This document shows positions 1 through 49,709 of a stretch of DNA of 64,000 bases, in pieces. The position numbers were made by a program, and so were the translations under genes. This stretch comes from Strix aluco (taxonomy: Eukaryota > Chordata > Aves > Strigiformes > Strigidae), in contig NC_133931.1 of assembly GCF_031877795.1 (NCBI RefSeq), positions 130,734,621 through 130,798,620 of the forward strand, given 5' to 3'. A model generated the notes under the pieces. It made no database searches and was not told the DNA's origin. It was given only the letters and a program-made list of their open reading frames with translations. Each line of letters begins with the position of its first letter. Positions within the stretch are counted from its first letter, which is position 1.

Positions 1-136
1 CCTTAAAAGTAAGAAATTACGTTAAGAAAATGTTTCTTGCGTTAAGAAAAAAAAAGCCTTGAAATGTAAAACTTGTCAAATACCTGAATCCACACTCTGA
101 TTATCTCTCTTTTTTTTCTTTCCCTTCTTTTTCCAG

Positions 137-38881
<38,745 letters not shown>

Positions 38882-39128
38882 ACGAACTAAAATTAACTTA
38901 AAGCCTCTCCCAAATTATTCTCTTGTCATTTCTTTTTATAATGAAAGCTGACTCCTTCCATTTCTTCTGTTCATCTACTTGCTTAAACTCTGGGCGAAAG
39001 AGAAGGAGAAGAATTGATTGGAGCATTGTGCAATGAAATTTAATTCAGCCCCAAAAGGACTTGGAAGTCTTTCAAGATTTAACACCTTGCTTTGGGAAAT
39101 GTCAACCTTTGTAAAGAAAAAAAACCAA

Positions 39129-39134
39129 AATAAA
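39129..39134 (+). terminator. Proximal poly(A) signal AATAAA
   Basis: AATAAA about 250 nt after the stop within an A-rich run; human COL1A2 has a signal at the same relative place. Use would give a short 3' UTR without either miR-29 site. Confidence 0.6.
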
Positions 39135-39309
39135 AAATCATGAAAGTTTGCACCACTTGTGGCCTTTGAATATCTTCCACAGAGGAAGTTTAAAACCACA
39201 ACTTCCAAAGGTTTAAACTACCTCATACACTAAATCAAGTGTGATCCACATCTTTTGTAGGTACTTCTCTATATGATCTGAGGTACTTTCAGTTCCACTC
39301 AAAATACAG

Positions 39310-39317
39310 TGGTGCTA
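39310..39317 (+). promoter_or_regulatory. miR-29 seed match, site 1 (TGGTGCTA)
   Basis: Full 8-mer complement to the miR-29 seed region in the COL1A2 3' UTR. miR-29 is an established repressor of type I collagen transcripts. It lies beyond the first poly(A) signal, so only the longer transcript would carry it. Confidence 0.75.
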
Positions 39318-39359
39318 ATTGCATTATTACAGAGTATCTTTCCAATACTTGAACTTTGA

Positions 39360-39367
39360 TGGTGCTA
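39360..39367 (+). promoter_or_regulatory. miR-29 seed match, site 2 (TGGTGCTA)
   Basis: Second identical 8-mer, 50 nt after the first, in a block (TTGATGGTGCTAG) also present in the human 3' UTR as remembered. The spacing is wider than the roughly 8-40 nt usually cited for cooperative pairs. Confidence 0.75.
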
Positions 39368-39603
39368 GTAGCATTTAAAGTATCACTTCTCTGTTTCTTT
39401 GAAGTCTGTCTCAAAACTTAGAATGTCCTGTCTCACCCGCAGCTTAAGCATGTGGATCATTTTTCCTCATCTTTGTCCTCTTCCTCCAAATTCAGGTGCT
39501 CCTGCTTTCAAATCTCATTTCCATCTTCTACAATGGGTAAAAAAAAAATTCATCATTTCTCAAAAAAAGAAAGAAAATGTATTTTGTATATGTGAGATGT
39601 TTA

Positions 39604-39629
39604 AATAAATTGTGAAAAAATGAAATAAA
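39604..39629 (+). terminator. Distal paired poly(A) signals (AATAAA twice)
   Basis: AATAAA at 39604-39609 and 39624-39629, followed by CATGTCCAGTGTT. The arrangement matches the end of the human gene and marks the main long 3' end. Confidence 0.8.
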
Positions 39630-39650
39630 GCATGTCCAGTGTTCCAAAAG

Positions 39651-42600
39651 AAACTATTTAATGAGTTAAGTTAATTGCTTAGATGCAGTGGCAGATATTC
39701 ATACCCAGAATTTACAATACATTTGCATTACTGCAAATAAGATACTGCATATCTTAGCCCGTTGCTGTAAAACATTTGCTTAGAACATTCAAAGACTGCC
39801 TACAACTGTCTACTTGACTCTTCATTTCAATACCTTTTGAAAAGTCCACAAGAAATTCAGTAACTCTGTGCCTCATAGTATGAGAAGTTAAGAAACAGAA
39901 ATAATTCATTCCTTTTTTCCAAATGCTAAGCAGGACTAATGGCTGAAAGAAGGATCATCTTCTCACTTAAAGGTAGAAGGAAAACGAAGCTTCTGTCTCA
40001 CGCTTGAAAACAGAAAGCTCCTTGATGTTGAGAAAGCTGTGCTGGCTGATGCTGTGCTGTAATCAGCAGAACCGTGCTTGCGCGCTTTTGAAATGATGTA
40101 CAAAAGTCCACGCAAGGAATCTCTAAATTTAATTGTCTTGTCAGGGTGATCAGGGTTTGTTAGGGCCTTACAGCTTATTCAGTTCTGTGTGAGACACAGA
40201 ACTATCTGCTCTTGATAACCTAATTTACTATCACAAAAAACACCACGAGAAGCAAAGACTGTTCCTATCAGAGGCTGTTTAAGAGACCGCTACCATACAG
40301 TGCTTTTCTGAAAACCCTAAATGAACTGCAATTCCAACAGCTGTGGTTTTGGAACTGGGAAGGCGCTTGGGAGGACACACAAAGGACCGTGAAGACAACA
40401 GCAAAAGCAGGTAAGGAGAAAAGCTGAGACAGGTTTAGTCAGCAGGAAGTCAGCAGCTCCCTGAAGGGAAGCATGAAGTAAAAGGTCCCTGTAACCTGAA
40501 GAAAGCACCACTCCAAAGGTTAGCAGCTGAGAGTCTGAAGGCAGCTCCAAATAGTGCAAGGAGGAATAAGTACTAAAAACTGTTTCTTTCCTTGCTTGCA
40601 ATGAATTGATTAAGGAAAAAAGGTCAAATATCAAAACATGGCCCTAAGTGCAGCTGTTATGTGCCCACAGCTGTGTGCTGAATTAGTAAAAGGGGAATTG
40701 CCGTGATAAAATATAGCCCATCTTTTCTTAAGTGAGTTAAACATACTGCAGGTAAATACCTGAAAATTTATTCATTAGACCATGATGATTCTTCAAGTGT
40801 TAATATTTCAAAATACAATTTTTGTTGTTGTAAAAAGAAAATAATTAAATGCTTTAAAATGGTAAGAGTTTATTTTCTCATGTAGGTTATCTACAAGCCA
40901 GGACGTTTCTACAAGGACCGAAAAGATGAAATTACATCCCTCAGTCTATGTAACCCACTAGGATGTATGCAAAGGTTATTGCTAGGACTGGGAGGTGGAC
41001 TATTGCACCCGGGCAGGGGCAAAAAAACCAGAGTTAAAGTAACACTTGAGGTTTAGAAAAGAAACTACAAAGGGCAAATGCTGTCTCTTTTGTCATCTTC
41101 TGATTTTTCCTTTGCTCTCTGTGATCTGTTCCACAGCACATCCTGCTAGGCAAAGAACAATTTCTTTCTACCAGCCCATTGGTAACATCCAAATTCTGTT
41201 TTCACACCTTTGTCACAAAAGTGGACTTATTTGGAAATTAAACCAGAAGAAATACATAGCACCTATCTCACCACTTCTAGCCTCATTTGCACTGAGAATA
41301 TACTCAGTTTGGCCTGCAGGTTTTGAGCTCATCAGAACTTGCTGCACAATCAAGTATTTTGTTTACGCTGTGTACAATATTGAAGAAACTGTCTTTCCTC
41401 TCAAGGATCATAGCTGAAAATAAGTGAGATGAACAGCAGACAGGGCAGGGAGCTGTCATAGTGACTAATTTCAGGAATATAAAATGCTCAATAAACTTCT
41501 GCTAAAGTGAGCTTAATCACCTTTGGGAGTGGTCTGCCTCCCTGCAAGGATTATCTCTGGAGAATTTAATCATCAGCAGGTATGCATGAGTAGTAATGCA
41601 ACTAGACCAGTAGCATAAATTAGCTAAAACAATAGGGTTAAAATAGATTAAAGTTTGCATTGGAACAAGAAAGAAACCTGGAAGGAAAGAAAACCAGCTG
41701 GAGTAACTAAGCGAAAGATAAAGTTTGCAGCAAGCCCTGGCTGTACTGCATAGGAAGAGAATTGCTGGAGAAGCTGCATGGAGCTGGGTAGAGAGACTAA
41801 GGACCCACTGACATGCACAGTGCTCAGCTGTGTAAATGAAAGTATTGCACCATTCAGACTATTTTCTTCCCTGGAATCTGTGGGACATCAATAAATGTGT
41901 CCTGTCTACCTCTCTGCCAGGTCTTATGCCATCTCCCTGGGAGATGAACAGAGACTAAAAGGTTCCTGTCAGTAGGTGCTTCAAATTGCTGCAGCTGGAG
42001 CCTCTGGTGCAAATATTTCTTCCTGTAAAGGAAGAAATCTTACTAAAAAGTCTTCAGAAGTGTTTAAAGTGCCTCTGCATGTATGGACTTGCTACATGGT
42101 GTTCTTGACACCTGAATTTTACTAGTTGTAATAGGCAACAGCTCTTGGGTCTGGTTTGCACTTTTATAAGCACATATTTCCATAAGCACAATTCCCTCTG
42201 TCAGCCTGTGATCCCAGTATGTAGGGGAATCATTTGGATAAACAGGAATCAAACAAAACAGCAGTTGCCAGGGGGTGATAAATTCGGTCTCCCCTTTCCC
42301 TGCTCCACTCGATCATAACTTGCTCTCCTGGGCCCAGTGTCAACCCAATAGATACTGCTTCCCATTTCAGCAGTCTCAGCTGGCAGCACACTGGGATCTC
42401 TGTAGCATGCGCTTTTGCATGAACATGGCACAAGTAGGTAAAAATTAGAGGTGACGAGAACACTGTAAATTCAACCAATGCAGAGCAAAAAGAAACTCAA
42501 AACCTGGAAAGCTGTTGTAGAAGGGACAGTTGTAACTGTGCAGGCTGCTTCCCTGGGAAGAGAATAATGAGCCACTGACAATTATCTTAATGATCTGTGT

Positions 42601-43274
42601 TTATCAGTTTAAAATATGAATACTGTGCTAAAGACCATGGATAGACAAATTTCCTTTAACACAAGTAAGTGACAAAACAACATTAAAAGATTAACAGATC
42701 TACACTTCAACCACACAGGTTTAAGTTGCATCTTTTTTGACGTGACTTTTGATTAGTCTTGCTGTAGTGCTTAGTGGTTTCAGACAGGTTCTCCTACAAG
42801 CTGCCGTCCTACCACCCACTTGATGAGGTGTTCTACAGTATTGGAATCATGTATACCAATTTCAAACAATGAGATAATAGCAAGTTTGAATAAAGCAATT
42901 CTTAGACATACTGCCAGAATGAATCTCTAATTCATATAGCTTTACTCACACTTCACGCCAAGCTCATTAAAAAACCTGCTAATATTATGTATTCTTCCCT
43001 GTAAAACTCAGATGCAAAATGAATGCAATCTACAGGAGCATAAATTAAGATCTTCCACAGAAATTACTGTGTCTAAAAGAAAATATGTCTATTTTTATTC
43101 CACCACTCTTAGGCTGGAATAAATCTGTCCTTTCCTAGAAAAAAGGTGGTTGAATACAGGTATTACATGAGCAAAATTTCCTAAACATGATTCCATATTT
43201 AAGTATACTCTCTAACTACTCATGAAATGATGATTCTCATTAAGCCAAATATAAGTATCAAAACAAACAAATAC
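39651..43274. other. Intergenic, no gene seen
   Basis: 3.6 kb downstream of the COL1A2 poly(A) signals. Open frames up to 123 codons (41046-41417, +; 40317-40634, -) have no recognisable domain, codon pattern or splice context. No repeat with a familiar end was seen. Confidence 0.6.
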
Positions 43275-44581
43275 AACATCATCCTGAGTACCACCATACA
43301 ACACGTGCGGGACAACCAGATGATCAGGCCCAGTCAGCATGGGTTTATGAAAGGCAGGTCCTGCTTGACCTGATCTCCTTCTACGACAGGGCGACCTGCT
43401 TATTGGATGAGGGAAAGGCTGTGGATGTTGTCTACCTTGACTCTAGTAAGGCCTTTGACACTGTTTCCCACAGCATTCTCCTGGCAAAACTGGCTGCTCG
43501 AGGCTTGGATGGGCACACGCTTTGCTGGGTAAAAAACTGGCTGGATGGCCGGGCCCAAAGAGTTGTGGTGAATGGAGTTAAATCCAGTTGGCGGCCGGTC
43601 ACGAGTGGTGTCCCCCAGGGCTCGGTTTTGGGGCCACTCCTGTTTAACATCTTGATGATCTAGACGAGGGGATCGAGTGCACCCTCAGTAAGTTTGCAGA
43701 TGACACCAAGTTGGGTGGGAGTGTTGATCTGCTCGAGGGTAGGGAGGGTCTGCAGAGAGACCTGGACAGGCTGGAGCGATGGGCTAAGGCCAACTGTAGG
43801 AGTTTCAATAAGGCCAAATGCCGGGTGCTGCACTTGGGCCACAACAACCCCCAGCAGCGCTACAGGCTCGGGGAGGAGTGGCTGGAGAGCTGCCAGTCAG
43901 AGAGGGACCTGGGGGTGTTGATTGACAGCTGGCTGAACATGAGTCAGCAGTGTGCCCAGGTGGCCAAGAAGGCCAATGGCATCCTGGCCTGTATCAGAAA
44001 TAGTGTGGCCAGCAGGGACAGGGAAGTGATCTTACCCCTGTACTCGGCACTGGTGAGGCCGCACCTCGATTCCTGTGTTCAGTTTTGGGCCCCTCACTAC
44101 AAAAAGGACATTGAATTACTCGAGCGTGTCCAGAGAAGGGCAACGAAGCTGGTGAAGGGTCTGGAGCACATGTCGTACGAGGAGCGGCTGAGGGAACTGG
44201 GGTTGTTTAGTCTGGAGAAGAGGAGGCTGAGGGGAGACCTCATCGCCCTCTACAACTACCTGAAAGAAGGTTGCAGAGAGCTGGGGATGAGCCTCTTTAA
44301 CCAAGTAATAAGCGATAGAACAAGAGGGAATGGCCTCAAATTGCACCAGGGAAGGTTTAGACTGGATATTAGGAAGCATTTCTTTACAGAACGGGTTGTT
44401 AGGCATTGGAATGGGCTGCCCAGGGAGGTGGTGGAGTCCCCATCCCTGGAGGTGTTTAAGAGTCAGGTTGACATAGCGCTTAGGGATATGGTGTAGTTGA
44501 GAACGGTCAGTGTTAAGTTAATGGTTGGACTAGGTGATCTTCAAGGTCTTTTCCAACCTAGACGATTCTGCGATTCTGTAA
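43275..44581 (+). mobile_element. CR1 LINE, 3' part with frameshifted ORF2
   Basis: A non-LTR retrotransposon relic. The first open part (43403-43663) holds reverse transcriptase motif A ([13 protein letters not shown]) and motif B ([15 protein letters not shown]). The frame then shifts: an apparent 4-nt loss near 43655 brings a TAG at 43661. In the new frame FADD (motif C) lies at 43693-43704, and the frame stays open to the ORF2 end at 44496 (the 261-codon stretch from 43711 ends DIALRDMV). A short 3' UTR then ends in GATTCTGCGATTCTG. The 5' end, ORF1 and the endonuclease domain are missing, so it cannot move by itself. The 3' end matches the short copy at 54507. Confidence 0.92.
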
Positions 44582-47500
44582 ATCTGAGAACATTTGAATG
44601 TCATTTTGAACACAAGCATTTGAAATAGATATAATTAATTCCAATAATTTTTGTCAACACCATCTTAAAACAGATATATTTTTTATTTTGTCTTACTGCT
44701 TTCAAGCTACTGAAATTGGTTCTTTGGGTGAAATGAAACAAATTTTCCCAAAAGCCAATTCTTAAGACCCTTAACAGCAAGAAACAGCAAGAGCAGTTCT
44801 CCACCGTTTGCACACGCATAGTGCACCACCTATTGACCTACACACTAATTACCAGCCCCTGAAGAGTATTTTCCTAGGGTTTTTTCCCTGAATTCACTGT
44901 CATGGTTACTATCCAAATCTTCTGAGCTGCCTGTGGCCAAGAATAGCCCACGGGCTAATTCTGCAAAATATCAGCATCACAACTCATGCTAAAAATGTAT
45001 TAGCTTATCAGAAGAACATCCATCCAAACCAGGAAAGCTCCTGGTCACAAACTGGAGTCTCACTCAGGGTAGAAAAGACTCAAGACAATAATCTTAGTCT
45101 TTTAGTTGTCAGGTTCTATGAATCTGAAACAGAAGATGCAAATTCTTCTGATTAATAGCTCCCCAATAAAGCAAATTCTAGTTAGCATGCTGCCCGTAAC
45201 TCACCTCTCAGTCTCCTGCAGCCACCTCTGTGCAAAGATACTGCCGTTAAATGGAACTCTGTCATTTTAGGTATGCAGTACATTTGGTAGTGATCTGGAA
45301 CAGGTCAGAGCAAAAAGAATTTAATTTACAGTTCTGCACTGCAGAACTGGGTTCCTTCTCTTCATACAGACCCACAATACTGCTGTGAGGTTTGTAAGCA
45401 CACAAGTGGCAGAAAGGAAGGAAATTGAAGATGGCATCTCACAGGTGTCTCTTTCTTCCTCTCTATCTTCCTGACAGATCACTAGATGCTTACTCAGCTC
45501 CCATGGTCAGGGCCTTAGACTTTGAGCATACCCTGTGTTTTCCTACAAGAAAATTGGTTGGAGAAGTAAAACATTTATACCACCTCTCTTTCTAAGCAAT
45601 CCATTTACACTGGAATCACTCTGGACTATGTAATTATATCTAAATCCAGGGCAAGGTTTCAACTTTGTCCTCCTGTTGTCTGCCTGCACTTCTGGAAAGG
45701 TTAAAAGTTATTTTTGCAAGGCAAAAAGAGCCTTGTCCTGAAGCGTAAGTGGAAGCCATTAACAACTGCACCCACACTTGAGTAAATCACTCACAACCCA
45801 CTAAATTAGCCTTCAGACCTCACGTTGGGACTTGAGCATCAACAATTATGCTTTACACAAATATATATACAGGTTTAGCATGAAGTTCGTAATGGGGGAA
45901 AATGGTAGCAGTTTGAGGTGAGAATGGGTTTGGATGCCCTCTCATCACTGATGGAGGGCAAAAATTTCCTCCACAAATTGCCACAGCAGAAGTCAACCAA
46001 CAGGGTTATTTCAGAAATACCACTATTTCAAGACTCTTACCATGAAAACACACCAGCTGTAGCATTTCTTGGGTGTCTGATATGAACAACCTCTGCATCA
46101 AGTTCCTGAAGCATTAACTCCACGGTAGGAGTGAAGAACATCTTTCCTCCATATTACAAAGTCAGAATAGGAGAGAATCAGGCCCTGACTTACTGTCTGC
46201 AAAGGCAGGCAATGGCACAGCCCTCGTACTTCTATCATCATGCATCTTTTTTCAGTTCTCACTTCAGAAACCAAGAAAGGGATCTTTGATCCCATGTCTT
46301 GAGGTTTAACTATTTTGCTAAAATTCAAACTATCCAGGAGAGCAGCATTTCCTCAGCCTATTCACACTCTTTCAAAAAAAAATTTAGATTACCTGAAGAT
46401 TGACAGAAACAATAAGATGTCTGAGTAACTAAAAAACCTAGTAGTAATAACTAGATGTTACAATTATTGTAAATATTAATTATATTAATCAATTAACCAT
46501 TTAACTACATTTAATTAGGACATTATTGATTAACGCTGGTATTATACCATTAAATAGCAATAATGACCTATTACATAATGTGATAATGAGAAATTTCCCA
46601 TTAAAAAACAGAATTTGTTTTCAGTTTTTTGTTCAAGTGGTTCTACCATGTTCATGACTGTTGGAGGAACATCTGTCCCTTCCTTCTTTCCACACGTTCT
46701 TCCGTCTTTAATGCCAGTATGGCAAACTATCTCACCCTGCCATCTCTAGTTCTATGCTTAAATTTTTTTTAAAGTGGATTCTTCCATTACCCCACCACCA
46801 TACACAAATGCTTTTTGTACTCTTCCCAGAAGCAGTAAATATGGTCAGGTTCTTGGGCCTGGGCAAAATCATGCAATAGCCTAATTGCTGAAATAATGTT
46901 CTCTACTTAGTGATCTAAAGGACAGGGTTTTGTCTTCATGAAATCCTCCCTCCATAATGATTATAGGTTTTTCTGGGCAATTTTGTTCAAAGGGGTTTTC
47001 CACTACCTTTTGATTAAGGTATTTAGCATCTCAAGGTGTTAGTCTCAGCTCCTGATTCCCTAAAGAATCAGGAATCATTTACTCCCCTGAGAGTAAATTC
47101 TCTACACGCCTAGAATATGTGTCAAGAAGAGTCACCCACACAGAGCCTTCCTTAATTTAGGCAAAAAGCTTTTCATGTATACAATTGTTTCTGGTTGATA
47201 ATCTTTTTCACCTTCTTCTTAACTTCTATCTTTCAGCATTTAACAGGGAATAAGACTAACTCTAACTCCTCAGTTCAAAAGAACACCCATGGCTACTATT
47301 GCTGTACCTATCTGTGTACCATATTTGGTTTACCACAGTCATCTAAAATTTCAGTTCCTACAGAAGCTGCACATATCTGAAATGATTGGTTCCCCAGACT
47401 CTGCCACGAGATCCAAAGGACTTCTGATTTTTCTTCTGAAGAAGAGCAGAGGGCAAACCACATCCATGCAGAGCACCTGCTTCACAGTACACAAAGAGTA

Positions 47501-49555
47501 GAATTAAAGTCTGTATCATCTTCATCTCCCTCAGCTACTTTCATTTGCAAATAGATACAATCGGTCCTCTGAACTTTCTCAGTTCCATATTTTGTTCTGG
47601 GGTACAGATTTCAAATACTTTATTTCATACAGTTCCTGTAACTTTTGAAACTTGTTTTAGTTAGTAGTCTCCAATTTGTTGAATATCTTAAGAGTTAAGG
47701 TTAAGAATTCCTTCCCTGTGCAAGACAAGCTGGTGGCTTGCACCTAGAGATGACAATGTCCTTGGCTGGCTCCAGGTGAGAGGAACTAACGTTTCAGCTC
47801 CCTCCTCCTGAGCTGGGATGCCCTCAGCTCCTTTGTGAGTATGAGCTCTTTGTCTCTCCTGGAGATTCAGGAATGACATTCCTACCCCCACCCACCCCCC
47901 TGCAGGTTAACCATTAAATATGCATTTTGACAAGCATGTCCAATATTAAACAATACTGTTTCTAAGACCTTGCTCATGTTTAAGACAGTGTTTCTCTGGC
48001 CCTGTATACAATGCTATTACCATTTCTATAGCCCTTACTGTTCTCTGTAGATCAGGATCTCACAGATCACTTCTTTGTAATAAGACTTGCGTATCTATTC
48101 CAGGTGTGATCACCTTGTTAATAAAATTACAGGCCAATGACTGACCTTTGGATTAACTGAGTTTCTCTCTCACCTTCTTTCCAGGTCCATATCAATGTTC
48201 TTATCTTCTCCTTATCCTCTGCTTCAGAAGATTAGTCTATAAACCTGTTCTCTATGTTAATTTTACATAAATACAGCAGAAATGCCATATGGAACAACTC
48301 AGTAGCTGTTTTCTGTGGGCTTTGTCTAAACAACTCCTTTACTTTGTCACAAACATGATAGTGCACTGTTCAAACAGAACATGAAGAATTGATTCCTATT
48401 GACACTTTCATTTGCTTCTTAACATGGTTTAATAGATATTTTAGTTAAACTTATAGCCTTTTACCATCTGAAGCTCTGAAATTTATAATAGCATGATCTT
48501 CTAAAAAATAACAATTTTAAACTTTTATCTGATATGATCTGGATCAAGTTTGTTGAAAAACAACTGGGAATACTTTTCCATTTTCAAGTTGCTTTGCACT
48601 CTTCTGCCACCTTGAGGATATAGAGCCATCTTCTGAAAACCAGAAGGTGTTTTAAGACTGGTGCCTTATTTGTAGAGTGGAAACCCTCTGTCAAAGCCAA
48701 CAGACAGACCAAAGATCTCTTCTGGTTTTATTAGCTGCTCTTTTGCACCTAGATCAAGGCCAGCATTTTTTCTTGGCTCACCTCTTTACCAGCTAAATGT
48801 CTGCTTCCTGCTCCCAAGTAGATAGTATGCTAGAGATTTTGCCTTCAGCTTTGAAACCAGCATTTTGATTGCCTCTTTCCTAGTATTTAGATCCTTATGC
48901 TCCAGCACTGTAGAAAGGAAGACATCTCAAAAAGATTAAATTCTTGTACATACCATGAAAACAGGCAGATGGGCAGTGGAGAGAGCCCCATCAGTTTTTC
49001 CTGTGAAATAAGGGCTGACTCATAAAGTGATAAAGGATATGGGCTTCAGTGGTTTCACTGCATATGGATTTGTTCTGGTTTTAGGGTTTAGCAATTATTA
49101 AAGTGTGACATGCACAGGAGATTTAAAGCTAGAAGCAAACATTAACAGCTGTCCTGCAGATTCCAACTCAGCAGGCTTTTACACGAAATTTCCGGAACTG
49201 GCATGACTACTCAGCTATCTGTTAAGTCCTAAATGACAAATCTTTGCTAAGCCTAAGGTGCACAGTAGCCCATGTTGATATTTTGTATATATATGTTTAC
49301 ATTTCAAAATCATAAAAATACATAGAGCTCACAGCAACACAACAGAGCACCATACAGACAAGCAGATATGACAGAACAATGTGAGCTCTAAGGAACGCTC
49401 TGTAATATTCTGCTTAAATTAAACAATTTCTATGCAATTTCATCTTTAAATAATGACCCATGGAAATACTTAATCTGTTAATCCATTGCCGATACTTCAG
49501 CAAACTAGTGTTTTAATGAGCCTGATGTTAACAAAGAATTTGTTTTCTAAAGTTG
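44582..49555. other. Intergenic, no gene seen
   Basis: 5 kb of AT-rich sequence. No open frame has a recognisable domain; a C-rich run lies at 47884-47900. Nothing else could be supported. Confidence 0.6.
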
Positions 49556-49642
49556 CATAGAATGATTTGGGTTGGAAGGGAACTTAAAGACTGTCTAGTT
49601 CCAACCCCCCTGTCATGGGTGGAAGGAGGCACAGCCGTCTCT

Positions 49643-49692
<50 letters not shown>

Positions 49693-49709
49693 AATTGCGC
49701 CACAGAGAC
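49556..49709 (-). mobile_element. tRNA-Asn / CR1-tail chimeric retroposon (SINE-like)
   Basis: Read on the minus strand, a tRNA-Asn sequence runs directly into a CR1 3' end: ACCCATGACAGGGGGGTTGG, AACTAGACAGTC, CCTTCCAACCCAAATC, then ATTCTATG. This head-tail order is that of CR1-mobilised SINEs: a tRNA head with Pol III boxes, then a LINE tail. No body of another origin is obvious beyond about 16 nt at the junction. The total is about 154 bp. Flanks give at best a weak match (TAACTAGGGA against CAACTTTAGA), and CR1 insertions often lack clear duplications. The alternative is a tRNA gene with a CR1 tail inserted beside it. Confidence 0.7.
49636..49709 (-). tRNA. tRNA-Asn(GTT), structurally intact; gene or SINE head uncertain
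   Basis: 74 nt including discriminator G. Acceptor GTCTCTG pairs fully with CAGAGAC; D-stem GCGC/GCGC; anticodon stem TTCGG/CCGAA with loop CTGTTAA (anticodon GTT); T-arm GGTGG/CCACC with loop TTCAAGC. The A box (TGGCGCAATTGG) and B box (GTTCAAGCC) are both good. It differs from the human tRNA-Asn I remember at about three places, one a CpG-type change in the T loop. No T-run terminator follows; CR1 tail sequence does, which argues against an ordinary tRNA gene. Confidence 0.75.

Larger units (their letters stand above)
38882..39650 (+). other. COL1A2: COL1A2 3' UTR
   Basis: About 770 nt after the stop. Several blocks resemble the human COL1A2 3' UTR as remembered: the stretch around 38941-39040 (AAAGCTGA, TCCTTCCATTTCTTCTG), the block at 39150-39220 (CACCACTTGTGGC, TTCCACAGAGG) and the last 60 nt with two AATAAA signals. 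The end is set about 20 nt past the last signal; the exact cleavage point cannot be seen. Confidence 0.85.

Noticed and set aside
41046-41417. 123-codon intergenic open frame as a gene
   Set aside because: No domain, no splice or promoter context, and a length that is not surprising by chance in a window this size.
49636-49709. A plain functional tRNA-Asn gene
   Set aside because: Not ruled out, but there is no T-run terminator and the 3' flank is a CR1 tail, so the chimeric retroposon reading is preferred. Kept as a tRNA feature with lower confidence.
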